NCBI RefSeq assembly: GCF_009389715.1
Contig: NC_052404.1
Coordinates: 2,348,738 to 2,412,737 of the forward strand
Reading direction: 5' to 3'
DNA: 64,000 bases
From: Phoenix dactylifera
Taxonomy: Eukaryota > Streptophyta > Magnoliopsida > Arecales > Arecaceae
This document shows, piece after piece, positions 1 to 18,364 of the stretch (positions are counted from its first letter, which is position 1; each line of letters begins with the position of its first letter). Under the pieces are notes generated by a model. It was not told the DNA's origin. It ran no database searches and saw only the letters and a program-made list of their open reading frames with translations. The position numbers and the translations under genes were made by a program.

Positions 1-5681
<5,681 letters not shown>

Positions 5682-8600
5682 AAAACTGAAAACATGGATA
5701 TTGACAGAAAATGCTTTATTAAAAAGTAAATAGAAGCTGGCTTATTTCACTTTTTGCTTGTTTATTTGGGGAAAGAAATTATAATCTTGAAACTGAACCA
5801 CTTGACAGATGAGCATATGCTACCCAAATTTTGAGTCAGGGAGTGTTATAAGATCCATTCTCTACTCTGAAGTACTTTATAGGTGCCAGCCATGTTTACA
5901 ATGAGTTCCTGCATTTTGGGGTGATGAAAATGATTTTGGTATCTTGAGCCATGGGGAAACACCAAAAAGAAGGCAAAACCTAATTCCACTCTTTTTTTTT
6001 TTCATGAAGGCTTTATTTGGCCATAGCTGTTTTACAAGCGAGAGTAGAATTTTCAACTTGTTTGAAAGGTCACAACTCCTAGTAGTTTGTCCCAAGTGAA
6101 ATAATGAACTTTGGAGTATTACTGCTCAATACATTATCTGGTCATGGTTTTGATTAAAACCACTTGGATTTTGTTCGAAAAAAATATGCTGTCTTCTATT
6201 TTTTAGGCGTGAAATTTTTGCAGTTGACTTGCATGCTGCATCTCTTTTAGCGACTCATGAAAATTGGTTCTTAAATTATCATTGAACTGCAGGTCGGAAC
6301 ATGCTGATGTACGATTTGTTTTTTCATGTACTTGTAACAGGGGGGAAGGAGGAGGAGGGGATGATTTTAGTTAAGAGTCAACTGCTGCTTTTTGAAGTTC
6401 AGGACCAAAGACATCCTGGAAATATAGGCGAGTATTCTAGTTGTAGCACATTGCTCATTTTGCTGAATGCAGGGGCTTAACATGACCTTCTCCAAATATA
6501 TTAGCAAACACTGTCTTCCCGTCTCCAGACAAATGCTGGCTGTAGCATCTGTAATTTGCCATTCTAAAGGTGATATCTCATAATGTGGTCATACTAAAGG
6601 TTAGCCCCCTTCCATCCGTTTTTGTTGTTCAGGAGTGTATTATTTTGAATGCTGGGGAATCCAAAATATATTCTATTATAGCGTTTTTCTTGGATCTCGA
6701 AATATGGTTGCTTATAGTTTGTTATTTAGGTCAGAAGTTACCCACAAACACCTGGTGGAGAGCTTGACAACATAGGATTTGCTATGCTCAAAAATAAAAT
6801 GCATGTTAACCTGTTCCCTAACGAATGTGTATGACATGCAGATGTAACTTTAAATCTGAGTCGGCTGTCACGTGACTTTCCTATTGGTCCTCTTTAACAA
6901 GCTTTACTTTTGACAACAGCATGTAGTAGGAAGGAAGGGCCTTCCTGTGACTCTGTGAGTTCTTTTTTTGGTTTTTATCCCCCCCCCCCCCCCCCCCCGG
7001 CAAACATAAAAAAAAAGAACTGTGGTTGTAATGATATCTGGTGAGTATGTTGTCATGCACAACTCAAGATTATGTGATGTTGTGCTAAGGTTCTGGTTAT
7101 CCGCATGAAATCCTTCTTAATTATAGAAATGGTTGAACAAAAACTTTCCACCACATCTCAAATAGAACAGCGAACATATACTCACAATTAATTAGAGTTT
7201 AAGTTACTGATAAATCTAACAAAGGAAGAAATGTTCTTTTTTTTTAAAAAAAAAAAGAAACGAAATACCACAAAATTTTGTATTTTGCCCCATTTTTAAT
7301 GATAAGATCGGCTAGATAGTCAGGTCCAAAAGGTCCTTAAAATTCCAAAATAAATGAGCCAGATACATCAAAATGAAACAGGAGCGCTAACTCTTCTAAC
7401 ATTATATTAGTTAATGTTGCATTTTGCTCAGTACTTAATTTGTCTTTCAGAGCGAACTTTTTTCCTTTCCTTCATTTTTCTATCTTGCATATTTTCTTGA
7501 TATTTTCTCATTTGAAATTTATCTCTGTGACTCAGTTATGTCCCTTTGATTTAGAGCTTTTAAAATTAGAAGAAATATAAAGATCTCCAGTATAAAAGAG
7601 ATTATGTTGAAATCATCATGAGATTCGAACATTTTCATCAAAATTTCTCTTTACTTTATTTCCTAAGTCAATATTTACCCCTCCATCCCCTTTGTCCAAT
7701 TATTAGACATATATAATAACATCAGTTTATGGTAGTATTTAGCATATGCAAGACACATGAAGAACGTATAAATTGTTATGATCTTTTATTAGTCATGTAA
7801 CTCAATAAATACACCCCCACTCTCATTAATGCACTTCTTTTGTTTTCCTAATAGGGGCATGAAATAATAACAATAATGGTGTATTTATCTAAAAGGAGTC
7901 TTATAAAATCATATAAAATGGAGAACACGAGGTCCACTTCCACAGATTCTCTAGAAAAGAAAATATTACATACAACTCAAGATGATTTAATGCGGAAGGT
8001 GTCCAACATATGGTAAAGATAATTTTTTGTAGAGTAGAAGTATCTTTATGATTAATAAGGTTTTGAATACTAAAATTTGTCATCTCCAGCTAGCTGGTCG
8101 AGAGTTATAAATGCATGACTTTGATTGGAATTGACCAAGTTCGACTTCGATCTAGCTTAGTGCAAAATATAGCAATAAGCCTTATCCCATCTACTTGGGG
8201 TTAGTTTTATGGATCTACCATACTGCTACCTCCAAATAGATGAGTAAGGCTTATTGTCATTTTTTTTAATTACTTATTGAATTGACAAAATTATGATCGA
8301 TTAATATAGGCTAGCCTAAGTTTACTGTCAAGAAATGATAATAAATTATTTTTCTTACCCAAAAGTCTCTTTTTATGTTCATGAATTGTCAAAAAATAAC
8401 ATGATGCTTGGTATATGATGTGAGACAAGAAGAATACAACATGCATACCTAAATGACAATGACGTAAAAGAGACTAAAGAGTCAAAGATAATAGGGTTTT
8501 TTGCAGAATATCAATATTAAAATATATGGGAAAAAAAGAGATCAGGATGTATCTCTATTTTTTAAAAAAAATCTAAAAATTTCTTAGCAAGTTTGTGTGA

Positions 8601-10229
8601 TCATTTATTAAATTAGTGGAGTTAAATTCCACTTTTGTATATTTTTGTTTTTAGGCAAAAGATTGATTTGTGGCGTATATTCCTCGCGCCCCCCTCCTTA
8701 CTCTCATAGTAAGTATAATATACACTCCTCTTTTGAGTTGGAATTAGAACAAGTATCTCTTATGAAGTTGATAGAAGTCTTAATCCAAACTACCCCCACG
8801 AGACTCTGTCATTCTTATTACATTACAATGGGCCAAATCTAATAGGGATGGCTCCTATGGTCCAAAGTATGGGTCTTTCTGGGGCAAGTTTTGTGATCGG
8901 ACTCGTCAGAAATTTTGTATACATGCAGTATTCGGAGTCTACCGACAATGAAAGAAAACATCCACTGCTCTTTTAGCGGGCGTGTCTGCTTCTTTGAATG
9001 ATGTTGCCACATACTTATTCTCCGCTGCATAGGAAAAAAATGCAGGTTTTTCAAAGCACCAGATTCGTGAGAAAGGATGGGAAGTCTTGGTTTAGGAAAA
9101 CAAGAGCCATTGTTTCGAGAAGTTCGCACTATCGTCACTTTACCCACTCCACACGCGTTTCCCACGTTTCAGAGTAAGCTTCAACAACAAGCTTCTGCTT
9201 TGGGTCCCTCTCTGAATGAAGGAAGAGGGTGCTGGTGTGCTCCCTCCTCATGCGAGACCATTTCATTTGTATTTTAAAAATGATAAAAAAATGGATAAGA
9301 AGAAAATTGCTGGCTTAGGCTAAAATTTCAGTATGTTATTTTCGCCATTGAGAGTTATAGATTGAACAGTTTGGATCTTTAAAAAGTCTTCTCTATTGAT
9401 TATTTCAAGCATCAACACTCGGTGAGATCCATTCTCTATTTTACTGTTTATTATTGAAATCTGCCTTATTGGTGGTGATGAATGTTTTTGTTGTAAAAGC
9501 CAAGATTAAATCTTATTAATGTTTGTGCAGCCTCTAGTTGAACTAGAGAGAATCTATTGTAATCTTATTATTCTAAATAATAGAAGTTTTTGGCTTAACT
9601 AGATTCATAGTTTTTTACTGCACATTGAAGAATTTTTTATATTAAAAAAATTGTGTTGCCTTTTGTGTGTGAATTGCTAGATTATTTTAACTATTAATTA
9701 TTTGAATAGATTGTAGTGGTTATTGTTGCTTGGTAAGTGATATTCTGTTTAATTATATCAAAAGAAAAAAAAAAAGTTTATGACAATATTATTTTTTGAT
9801 TACGTTTTTCCAAACTGAGGGATCCCAACCATAAACATTTTTTTGAAAAACATGCCTGGCTGCAAACTTATTTGAAAGAAAAAACTCCGCGGAGCCTTCC
9901 TTGGGAATCATTCTGTTGAATCATTGCCTCATTGCTGGTGTGGGCAAATTGCGAAGCTTGCAGGCCACTATAATAAATAGCACACCAAGATTAATCATCC
10001 TGAGTAATGGCCTCAACTTGATCTCAGTTTTAATACGACCTAAGCATTGGATGATACAACCAACAGTCGTTGACATATGCATTTTGTTGCAGGGCTTTTT
10101 CCGGAGTATAAAATACATGCACATACATACAAGAAAACGTAATGGTGGATTGGTTGGCAAATGGGGGAAGGCTGAGATATGGATTGGATTAGTAACTACC
10201 CAATAGATTTATTTGTTTTATTTTTTTTC
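5682..10229. other. Intergenic region, AT-rich, no gene seen
   Basis: About 4.5 kb between the end of the ISWI gene and a LINE remnant. It begins with the ISWI 3' UTR. It contains a C homopolymer at 6979-6998 and a small hairpin repeat at 8170-8259. Open frames here are short, lack recognisable motifs and do not join across splice sites. The stretch at 8640-9290 has somewhat higher GC and could be an old transposon relic, but no domain was recognised. Confidence 0.6.
8170..8259. repeat. Short hairpin (MITE-like inverted repeat)
   Basis: The left arm, starting TAGCAATAAGCCTTATC (8170-8198), is nearly the reverse complement of the right arm, ending GTAAGGCTTATTGTCA (8232-8259), with a loop of about 33 bp. 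No target-site duplication was identified. It could be a tiny MITE or the foldback 3' end of a dispersed element. Confidence 0.55.
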
Positions 10230-11270
10230 ACTTCTTCCGGAGAAAAACAAGCGTCTCAGTGCACAACTATCTCTGCGTCGCCCTATTCATCTGGAAGATG
10301 GCATGGAATACTTACCGACCAGGAGGTGTATTGGCGAGGAGGGGAGTACGGGTCAGCTTAGCTTACGAGGGTTGCCTCGGCGTGGAGGAGTCCATTAGTC
10401 ATGTCTTCTTTGGTTGCTCTCGGACACTTCAGATTTGGAGATGTGTCATGGCCTCACCGCAGGTTGTGGCCTCGACTGAGGATTTTTTGAGCCAGCTGAA
10501 GGAGTCCTGACATAAGCCTGGTATTGCAAAATGGAGTACCAGATGTGCCTATCTAGCATACTATATATGATAGAAATGCTTGGATCTTCGAGGGGAGAAG
10601 AGTGCACCCAAGGACAATGGTGGACAGAGCTTTTCTTCATACAACTAAAGTCACTAGTTCTATTACTGTGGATTTACTTGGAGGTACCAAAGACATCCGG
10701 AGTTTCCTTTCTGCTCGAGTAGCGTCCAGGACTGTTTTTGTTTTCTAGAGCCTCCATCCTCTGGATGGCAGTATCTCTGAGGATGAAAGCGGAGGATGAG
10801 TGGGCTTCGTGATTAGAGATCAAGACTCCAAATTTGTTGCCATTGGGGGTCGGCACATTTTCGACGAGTCTGTCATTGTTGTAGGTCTGTAAGGTGCATG
10901 GAAAGAAATCACCCATGCTAAGCTGCGTCTGGGTGCGGATTATGTTCATCTTGTAGATGATTCGACCACGATGATCGACTAAATTCAGAACGAACCTAGC
11001 CAGCCGATTGGTATCCGCTGCTTCAAAATATTTGTAGACTCATAAAAGAGCTGGCCTCCTTTCAGACCACTTATGTTTTTCGAAAAGAGAATAGTACCGC
11101 TGATTTGGTGGCTTCCAGTGTTACGCACCATTCGTATCCTTCTTTTTGGGAGGGTATTGGTCCACTCCTGCCGCCATCTATCATCTAATTTTTTGTGATC
11201 TTTCTGGATGTTCTCATGCATGTCCTGTGTGAGTCCCCGTTGTACTTTAAAAAAAAAAAGAAAAAAGAAT
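10230..11270 (+). mobile_element. Degenerate LINE 3' end (zinc-binding RT tail plus RNase H)
   Basis: Broken reading frames match the C-terminal part of plant non-LTR retrotransposon ORF2. Around 10275-10440 they read FIWKMAWN, LARRGVRVS, CLGVEESISHVFFGC and TLQIWRC, the zinc-binding RT-associated region. Around 10760-11000 they read DGSISEDESGG, VGFVIRDQDSKFVAIGG and VDDSTTMID, the RNase H region. Several stops and frameshifts interrupt it. The copy ends in an A-rich tail at 11249-11268. It lies about 110 bp upstream of the F-box start codon. The 5' boundary is approximate and no target duplication was found. Confidence 0.75.
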
Positions 11271-11381
11271 ACGCCCACGAAACGTGTCATCCTAAACGAG
11301 ACCATTGCACGAGACCTGTTCCCATTTCCTTCCCTATCACACTTGAGGAGGGGGCATTCTCATCTCGAGGGAAAGATCGGA

Positions 11382-14300
11382 ATGGAGGCAGCGCCGGTGC
11401 CGAATCCTGGGAATTCGAGATCGGAGCTGAGCTCGAATTCCCTCCCCGTGGATGTCGCCCTCAACGTCGTATCCTATCTCGAGGTCTTTCCTTCTTTCTC
11501 CTCCTCTCTCTTCGATTTCTTCGTTCCCTTCTCTGATGGCTGGATTTGATGTCTCGTATCGTTGATTTTGGGGGAAGAGAAGACCGCAGATGTTTGCTCG
11601 TTGGGAAGCTGTTCGAGGTTCTGGCGCGGCCTCTGCTCGTCGGATTTCGTCTGGATCGCGCTCTACAAGCGGAGGTGGCCGGCCTTGGGCGCTGGTTCCC
11701 AGCCTCGAGCCTCTGAGGGAGGAGGAGGAGGAGGAGGAGGAGGAGGAGGAGAATGTTCCGGTGACGCCGAGGCCTTGTCGTCGCCGCAGGTCCGTATGGT
11801 GGAATTCGGTTTTTCTTGCCGGAATTTGCGTGAAGATATTAGAATTAGTTGTTTTCCATGTAGTTAGATGTGATTTTTTTTTTTCGTTCTTAGATTAGAT
11901 TGAGTTTGTAATTGGAAAAAAATTGGATTTTGGAGCGAGTGCCATATCTGAATCATTGGACAAGGATAGAACATCACACCTTAACGTCCTTTTTTTTCTT
12001 CTTCTTTATTTTAAATCATGATTCGAAGAGATCAATGGGTCGGACAATGGGAATATAGTGGATTTTTGGAACATTAGTAGGATTAAGAGGAAAATATGGA
12101 ACTTGAGAATGATAGCCGATATCCATGATAGCCTTTGTTGGCTGATATTATAGAGGAATTACTTAACAAGGGATGCATTGTTGGCCATCATGGCTAAGTC
12201 GAAGTTTGTGGTGTACCCCCACCACAATTCGTGAGGATGTTTTAAGTTATTTCGAGGTGTTTTGAAGGTATAGGCTCCAGACAGTCCAAATTACTTTGCC
12301 AGCCTTAATAGATGTCAGGCCCTTTCCTTTGTCTTGGAATGGGAGGAGTAAAATAGATCTTAGCTCCTGAGGTGGTGAGTTGGTTTTGGAAAAGCAAAGT
12401 TATCCGAGTCTTGGTTTTCGTAGAAATAATAATTTTTCTATATGCTTTAGTTTTAGCCTGCTGGGTGGTTTTTGGGAGAGAAAAGAGAGTATGTGATGTG
12501 CCTTGTTCCATGAGGCAACTTGTATTGTGAGGCATCTGTTGGTGCTCTAATTTGAGCATCACTTCATAGAGTAGGGTTTGCATTGGTGTCTCTTGGTCTT
12601 AGGAGAGATAAGCTAGAAAGCGTGGAGAGTTGCGCATCTCTTGGAGAGATTTGGAATCAGCTAGAAGACATGAGGTTTGTTATTATTATTTTATTAATAA
12701 ATTTTTTGTTTCTATCCAAATTTACTGTCTCACTATAATATATTTCTTCTCACATATCTTTTGCATCCTTTTGGTGCTTGTTCTTATGATCTTGGGTGTC
12801 GGATAGTCCTCCTATGTAGGATCGTACAGTTTTACGTGGTATCAAAGTGAGTTTAGTTTGATGTGGTCAAGCGGTGTGAAACTTTAAGTGGATTTGTTTG
12901 GAGTACAATTTTGGAGCTACGACTTGAAGTTGCTATCCTTATATATATAGTTCAGCATGGTTCTAGAGTTTCCACTAATTTGTTGTGGCTATGTGCAAAC
13001 ATGTGGACTCTATTTGTGATTTGATATAGGGATCATGATAGCTAATTTCACCAACAGCGGGATGGTTGTTTCTGCCATCACTTATTCACTTTATAGATCG
13101 AACAACACCAATTATCCAATTTTGATATCTATAGTCAGACAATATTAAGGGAGCAATGTTTGTTAGATATCTTAGATGAGTCAGAGAAGATGCTAACAGA
13201 CACTCCTGATAATATGGAAGCAAGAAAAATGTGGATGTTAAAATCCTACAAAGTAATGTGGATTCTTCATGGTGTGGTTGATCGACAAAATTATCTTCTT
13301 ATACAGGATGCAAAGAAGTTGAAAAAAGCACATGGGGCTACCTGCTCAAGGTTTAGCGATGCATGGTATCACAGGACTCTCAAACACAATTTACCTGAAG
13401 AGTCTGCTTTAGTTCCAGGCTTTCTAGAGAATATAGATGATCCGAGTAAGACTTGTTCGAATATAAAGATTCAAAGTAGGGGGAGCTTGACCAGTTAAAG
13501 ACTAGATTGAGTTTAGGAGACCCACAACTAGAGAAGTCGATCAATTTAAGGATCAATCAAGTCTAGAAGAAAATCTAGAGCAAGAGGTGCCTAATCGAGT
13601 GGATATTGTTTCAAATCTTGAAGGGATCATGATTGAGGAAACCTTATATGAGAGGCTTATACAGAAGTTATGCAAGACATGGATATTCCTTGCAATTATT
13701 TGATTATTCATGAAGTGGACAAGCCAGCTAGTTTTGAATTGCTTCGGAGATCAGAAGCAAGATGACATGTATGGAATGGATGATTCCTATGGTGCCTTGG
13801 TAATTGACAAGGTGAAAGAGTTGGTTCATTTTGATTCCGCTTAAGCGATCAAGGAGTCAAAAGATGCTATATACACCAAAGCATCGACTATCATCTTGAT
13901 TATGCAAGAATCTTGGAGTTTGGTCTCTTGTTTAGAGGGAGCTAATGGTATACATAGAGCTATACCACATGGTGGGTTGAGCTAGTGGATGCAAGTGTGT
14001 TAGAGATGCATTTGGGTTTGAGCCAAGACATATGTATGCCAAAGCACAGGTTAAACAAAGTGACACATGCAGGGCACAGCGATGAGGTTATGCAAATGTG
14101 AGTGGATCGCATTGTTTTGAGATTGTGGATGTGCACGTGATACGACCAAGTGTCGGTTGTGGTTGTAGGCATGTGGAAGAGTGGCTATTGGCTTTCACGG
14201 GTGCTAGTATTGTATCAAGCATAGGATTACAAATCATGGCCATTGGATGTTCATTTGCGCTGGTTAGATTATTGATGGAATCTCATGGATGTGGCAATAC

Positions 14301-17300
14301 CGTCAGTGTTGAGGAGTAGCGAAGTCATCATCGATTTCAACATGCACGCATAAGGTGAAGGGTTGGTGAGGAGCTGCTCGATGAGAAGTTGCATAGTTGA
14401 AGAGTTGCAAGTTCTTTTGCATGGAGTCATTGGAATGGACTTCGTAATGAGGGGGAGTGTTGAATGTCATTGTTAAGTCCAAGTTTGTGATAATTCTACA
14501 CATAATCTGTTTATTTATTTTTAGTTATTACTAGGTGTTACAAACTTAACCTGAATACTAGTATAAGAACTTGCATAATGGAGTAGTTACTAGTATGAGA
14601 ACTACTAGCGATGCTACTAGTAAGTTTCCAATCATAATAGGTTCACACTTGGGATTTGCTCTAAGGTTTTACCTTTTTGCAGTAGTTATGGATGAGCTTA
14701 CTAGGCATATTTCGGACAATATTTCTTGATGCATTTTATTTTCGGATGATATAATCTTAGTGGATGAAATTAAGGTTGGAGTTAATCATAAGTTGAAATT
14801 ATGAAAGAGTATAGTAGAATACATGAGTTTCAGGTTAAATAGGACCAAGATGGAATATAGGAAATGTAGTTTTAGTAAAATTAGAAATAGAGACGAAAGT
14901 GGAGTGAAAATTAAGGATCATGAAATTTCTAAAAGTGATCAGTTTTGGTATTTAGGATTGATTATTCATAAGGAAAGATCGAAGAGAATGTTATCAATAG
15001 GATGAAAGCAGGTGGATAAAATGGAGAAGTGCAACCGGGATATTATGTGATTATAGGATATCCGCTAAGTTAGAAAAAAATTTATAGGATAGTGATATGG
15101 CCAGCTATGCTTTAAATGCTTAGAATGTTGGACAATTAGAAAACTATATATGCACAAAATGAGTGTCGGCGAAATGAGAATTTTGAGATGGATATATGGT
15201 AATACAAAAAAAAAAAGAAATGAAGTCATTTGTAAAAAGATAGAGATAATACCAATTGCCAACAAACTGAGAGAAGGACAATATAGGCTGAGGGATGCAT
15301 CAGTACAATGATTGATTTGATATAATATAAAGGGAAAGAGGGGTAGAGGTACGCAGGATGAGTGTGGCCAAAATAAGAATTTTGAGATGGATGTATGGTA
15401 ATACAAGAAAAGAAGAAGTGAAGTCACTCGTAAAAAGGTAGAGGCAACACCAATTGCAGACAAACTGAGAGAAGGACAACTTGGATCATTTGGATGTACA
15501 ATATAGGCTGAGGGATGCATCAGTACGAACGAGTGATTTGATATAATATAAAAGGAAAGAGGGGCAGAGGTAGTCCAATAATCACCACGGAATAAAATAG
15601 CAATGAATGACTTGATATTACTACATCTTTTTGATGGTTTGGCCCTAAACAAAGCAAAATGGAGAAAAAAGATTCATGTAGCTGATCTTATCTAGTTTGG
15701 GATTATGGCTTAGTTGAGTTGAGTTGAGTATTAGGTGTTATGAAGGTACAGGATAGAGACAATCCGCATTACTTTGTAAACCTTGATAGATATGAGGTCC
15801 TTTCCTCTATCTTGGAATAGGAGTGGCAGATCGTAGATCCTGAGGTGGTGAGTTGGTTTTGGAAAAGGATGAGTGAACTTATCCTAGTTCTAGTCTTCTT
15901 AGTTTTAGCCCGGTGGGTGGTTTTCTGGGAGAGAAAAGAGAACATGTGAGGTGCCCTGTTCCAGGAGGCATCTTGTTTTATGAGGTGTCCTTTGGTGATC
16001 TAATTTCAGAATTGCTTGGTGGAAGTAATAGTGGCTGGTTCCTTGGTGTCTCCTAAGTCAGGAGGGAGAAGCTAGAAAGTGTGGAGAATTGAGCATCTCT
16101 TTGAGAGATTATGGAGCCGTCTAAACGTCGTGTGTTTTCTTATTATTATTTTATTAGAATTTTTATTTCTGTCCAAATTTACTTTCTATAATATATCTCT
16201 TCTTGCATATCTCCTGTATTACTTTTGATGCTTCTTCTTGTGCTCCAGGGCATCGGACAATTCTCCTGCATAGGAATGCTTCATTCTGCATGCATATCAA
16301 TTGTGTGGATGGTGACATAATCATGCAAGCTGTGGATGTTATTAAATCAATAGTGCTTGGGACTTAAAAATAAGATATCCATGTTCCTGTTAATCATTAT
16401 CAGTGCATGTGCCAGAAATGCCACAGCCAAATTTTTTCTGAAAAAATTAAACCAGGAAATGAGTATCATTTATTTCAAAAATTTTCTTGTAAGCAATACT
16501 TGTGAAGATACCACGGCGTTCTTTTTACTAATATCGGTTGAATCAATTGATTCTGACATCACAAGAAAGTGCTTCTGTATCACATTTCAGATATATTTCA
16601 AAAAATAATTGCCTAGGTCAACTTTAAGTCTAAATCATCAGCTTCAGTTCTCTTGCTTTCTAAATAGTTATCCATGCAAGTGGCATGAACCAATAGCTTA
16701 TTGCATCATCTGATATATTTAGACAAGTGCTGTGAATTATTTCCTTGGGTGGTTCTACCCCTTAAAATTTCTAATATCTGTTTTCATGTTGTAGAAGTGG
16801 AGGGTTTTGTACATTAACAAGCACAGACAAATAGCCAGTGCTGTGTCCACTGTAATCAAATTTGTCCAACAGTGCTCACAAAATGAATCACTTGAAGTTG
16901 GATATTATCTGAAAGCTGTTGCTGATCTGGGCTTATTGGAGCTTGGATTTGAAGACGTCCAACTATTTCTGTTTGCAAGAAAGCAGAATGTGCTGCTGAA
17001 CCTGATTGGATTGCACTATTCCATATTTTCGCTTGCAGCACCAGTAAGTGATCCTCTTCATGTATCTTGCATGCTGTCTTCCTTTTTCTTTCCTATTTCA
17101 TTCTAAGATATCACATGCTTGATCTTCAGATTGAGTGATTAAGGATTGTGGCGTTGTTGGTGATTTTGTGATGCTCCTGATATGCTTATTGATAGAATTG
17201 CAGCTATTTTTTGTTTTCTCAATATTTTAGTGGTATTTCTGAAAAAATGTCTTAGTCCCTGTCTGATGAATGTCAAAGCTTTCATATAGATGTCGTAATG

Positions 17301-18364
17301 AAGCTATGCCTATCTGAATAAGAACTGTCCAGCTTATAGAGCTTTGCATCTAGGCTCAATGCAAGGATGCCACTATTCCCATGCTGCAAGCTTTTCCCTG
17401 AACAATGTAACAGCCTCTGCTTAATGACCTATGTTCTCAACTTCTTTAGAAAGAATACTAACTTGCTTCTTACGATTTGCAACCTTAAAAAAAATGGAGA
17501 ATTAACTTAATGCAAAAATATTTGAGGAGGATGGTGATGGAGAATTAACTTGTCTGTCAACATATAAAGTATTGAAGGTTACAAAAAACAATGTAAATTG
17601 ATCAAGGGTCTTCTTGAGTATCATGGTATGGAATAGAGGTTTCTTCCAATCATTAAATCCATGATGATACTACGATTTGTGCTGTGCAGGATCGTCATAT
17701 GCTAGTGAAAGTTAAACTGCTCTCAACTCTTAAGTTGTGCAAACATTTCATGTCCTCTAGTGCAAGAATATGAAGACCTTTTCTTTTTCAAGGAACTTAT
17801 TCCTCCATTTTGTTTTATCCAGAAATCCCTCCAATTGTGTGGCTCGTTGGAACGAGATAGATTAGTAGAATACAGCTAGGTGGACCCATCCTGGTGGTAT
17901 GATTCATGCGACAAAGAGAGCCATTGGCTCACAATTTATGTTAGATAGCTTCATAAGTTACCCATATAATATTTTTAAACTATGTTTATACATTTTTATG
18001 TCTTGCATGTCTGATGATGGACCTAATTATATAGCCTTTAAAAATTTGATATACCGATTTTACTTCAGACTAAATATTATGGCCATTCTTGTTAACCCAT
18101 TCATGTTTGACATTGCAGCCCAAAGATGTAGCAGAATCCCTTCGCAGATGCGAAGTATCTGATCGACAGGTGTGCGTGAGTTGGTTTAAGGTGGGCAGGT
18201 GGTTCTATGGCTTCCGATTGCCCGATGAGCACCGCTCCCGAGAGGTTTCTTTGGGTGAGCTTGCCATGGCCAATGAGGAAGAGGTTCTGGCTGTGCTCAA
18301 CCGAGGAGCAGTTCATGAAGTACTACGGGTCCAGATAAAATCAATTACTGCAAGCACGACATAA
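11382..18364 (+). CDS. F-box family protein (At5g39250-like)
   Basis: F-box proteins act as substrate adaptors of SCF (SKP1-cullin-F-box) ubiquitin ligases. Four exons join in frame: 11382-11483, 11583-11789, 16795-17043, 18119-18364, giving 267 residues. The N-terminal F-box reads SLPVDVALNVVSYLE followed across intron 1 by TADVCSLGSCSRFWRGLC and WIALYKRRWP. The C-terminal half (VLYINKHRQIAS, GRWFYGFRLPDEHRSREVS, VLNRGAVHEVLRVQI) resembles the plant F-box protein At5g39250 from memory of the family. The ATG at 11382 is chosen because it opens directly into the F-box. Exon 2 holds a (GGA)n run giving 11 glycines. Intron 2 is 5005 bp, mostly nested transposons. The intron 1 acceptor was chosen for F-box spacing; the nearby AG at 11578-11579 would add one codon and the one at 11588-11589 breaks the frame. 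Confidence 0.88.
12179..12836 (+). repeat. 5' LTR of the Copia-like element
   Basis: It starts TGTTGGCCATCATGG and ends near GTTTTACG; the expected terminal CA appears as CG, perhaps by point mutation. It aligns to 14458-14540 plus 15732-16290 once the inserted LINE is removed; both versions are close to 650 bp. Confidence 0.8.
13085..13460 (+). pseudogene. Copia gag-like fragment
   Basis: An open stretch reads ILISIVRQYLREQCLLDILD then MWILHGVVDRQNYLLIQDAK and KLKKAHGATCS. This is the general pattern of the gag (UBN2-type) region of plant Copia elements. It sits after the primer-binding site as expected, and stops follow. Assignment is by pattern only. Confidence 0.45.
14541..15731 (+). mobile_element. 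5'-truncated LINE (RT C-terminal half) inserted in the 3' LTR
   Basis: Degenerate frames show the plant LINE reverse transcriptase: VMDELTRHIS near 14690, FSDDIILVDEI (the FADD catalytic motif with Ala replaced by Ser) near 14740, then MSFRLNRTKMEY, DQFWYLGLIIHKE, ECWTIRKLYMHKMSV and MRILRWIYGNT. Near 15660 come frames like the ORF end, then a TTGAG repeat tail. The target duplication TAGGTGTTA lies at 14532-14540 and 15732-15740. It is a dead copy. Confidence 0.8.
15155..15570 (+). repeat. Internal duplication within the LINE
   Basis: The segment at about 15155-15350 (ATGAGTGTCGGCGAAATGAG onward) is repeated, diverged, at about 15357-15570 (ATGAGTGTGGCCAAAATAAG onward). Both contain CTGAGGGATGCATCAGTAC and AAAGAGGGG. 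It looks like a tandem duplication or template jump that happened before or after insertion. Confidence 0.65.

Larger units (their letters stand above)
12179..16290 (+). mobile_element. Old Copia-like LTR retrotransposon inside the F-box intron
   Basis: It is bounded by a perfect 5-bp target duplication TGCAT (12174-12178 and 16291-16295). The 5' LTR is 12179-12836. The 3' LTR is 14458-16290 and is split by a LINE. Just inside the 5' LTR is a primer-binding site, TGGTATCAAAG (12837 onward), like those for initiator tRNA-Met. The polypurine tract AATGAGGGGGAG (14446-14457) precedes the 3' LTR. The internal region is only 1.6 kb and has no recognisable reverse transcriptase or integrase. The LTRs are clearly diverged from each other, so the insertion is old. 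Confidence 0.85.
14458..16290 (+). repeat. 3' LTR of the Copia-like element, split by a LINE
   Basis: It starts TGTTGAATGTCATTG at 14458 after the polypurine tract and ends CATTCTGCA at 16290. It is interrupted at 14541-15731 by a LINE flanked by TAGGTGTTA. Confidence 0.8.

Noticed and set aside
9077..9277. Open frames on both strands near 8.8-9.3 kb
   Set aside because: No recognised motif, no partner exons, and composition consistent with decayed repeat DNA.
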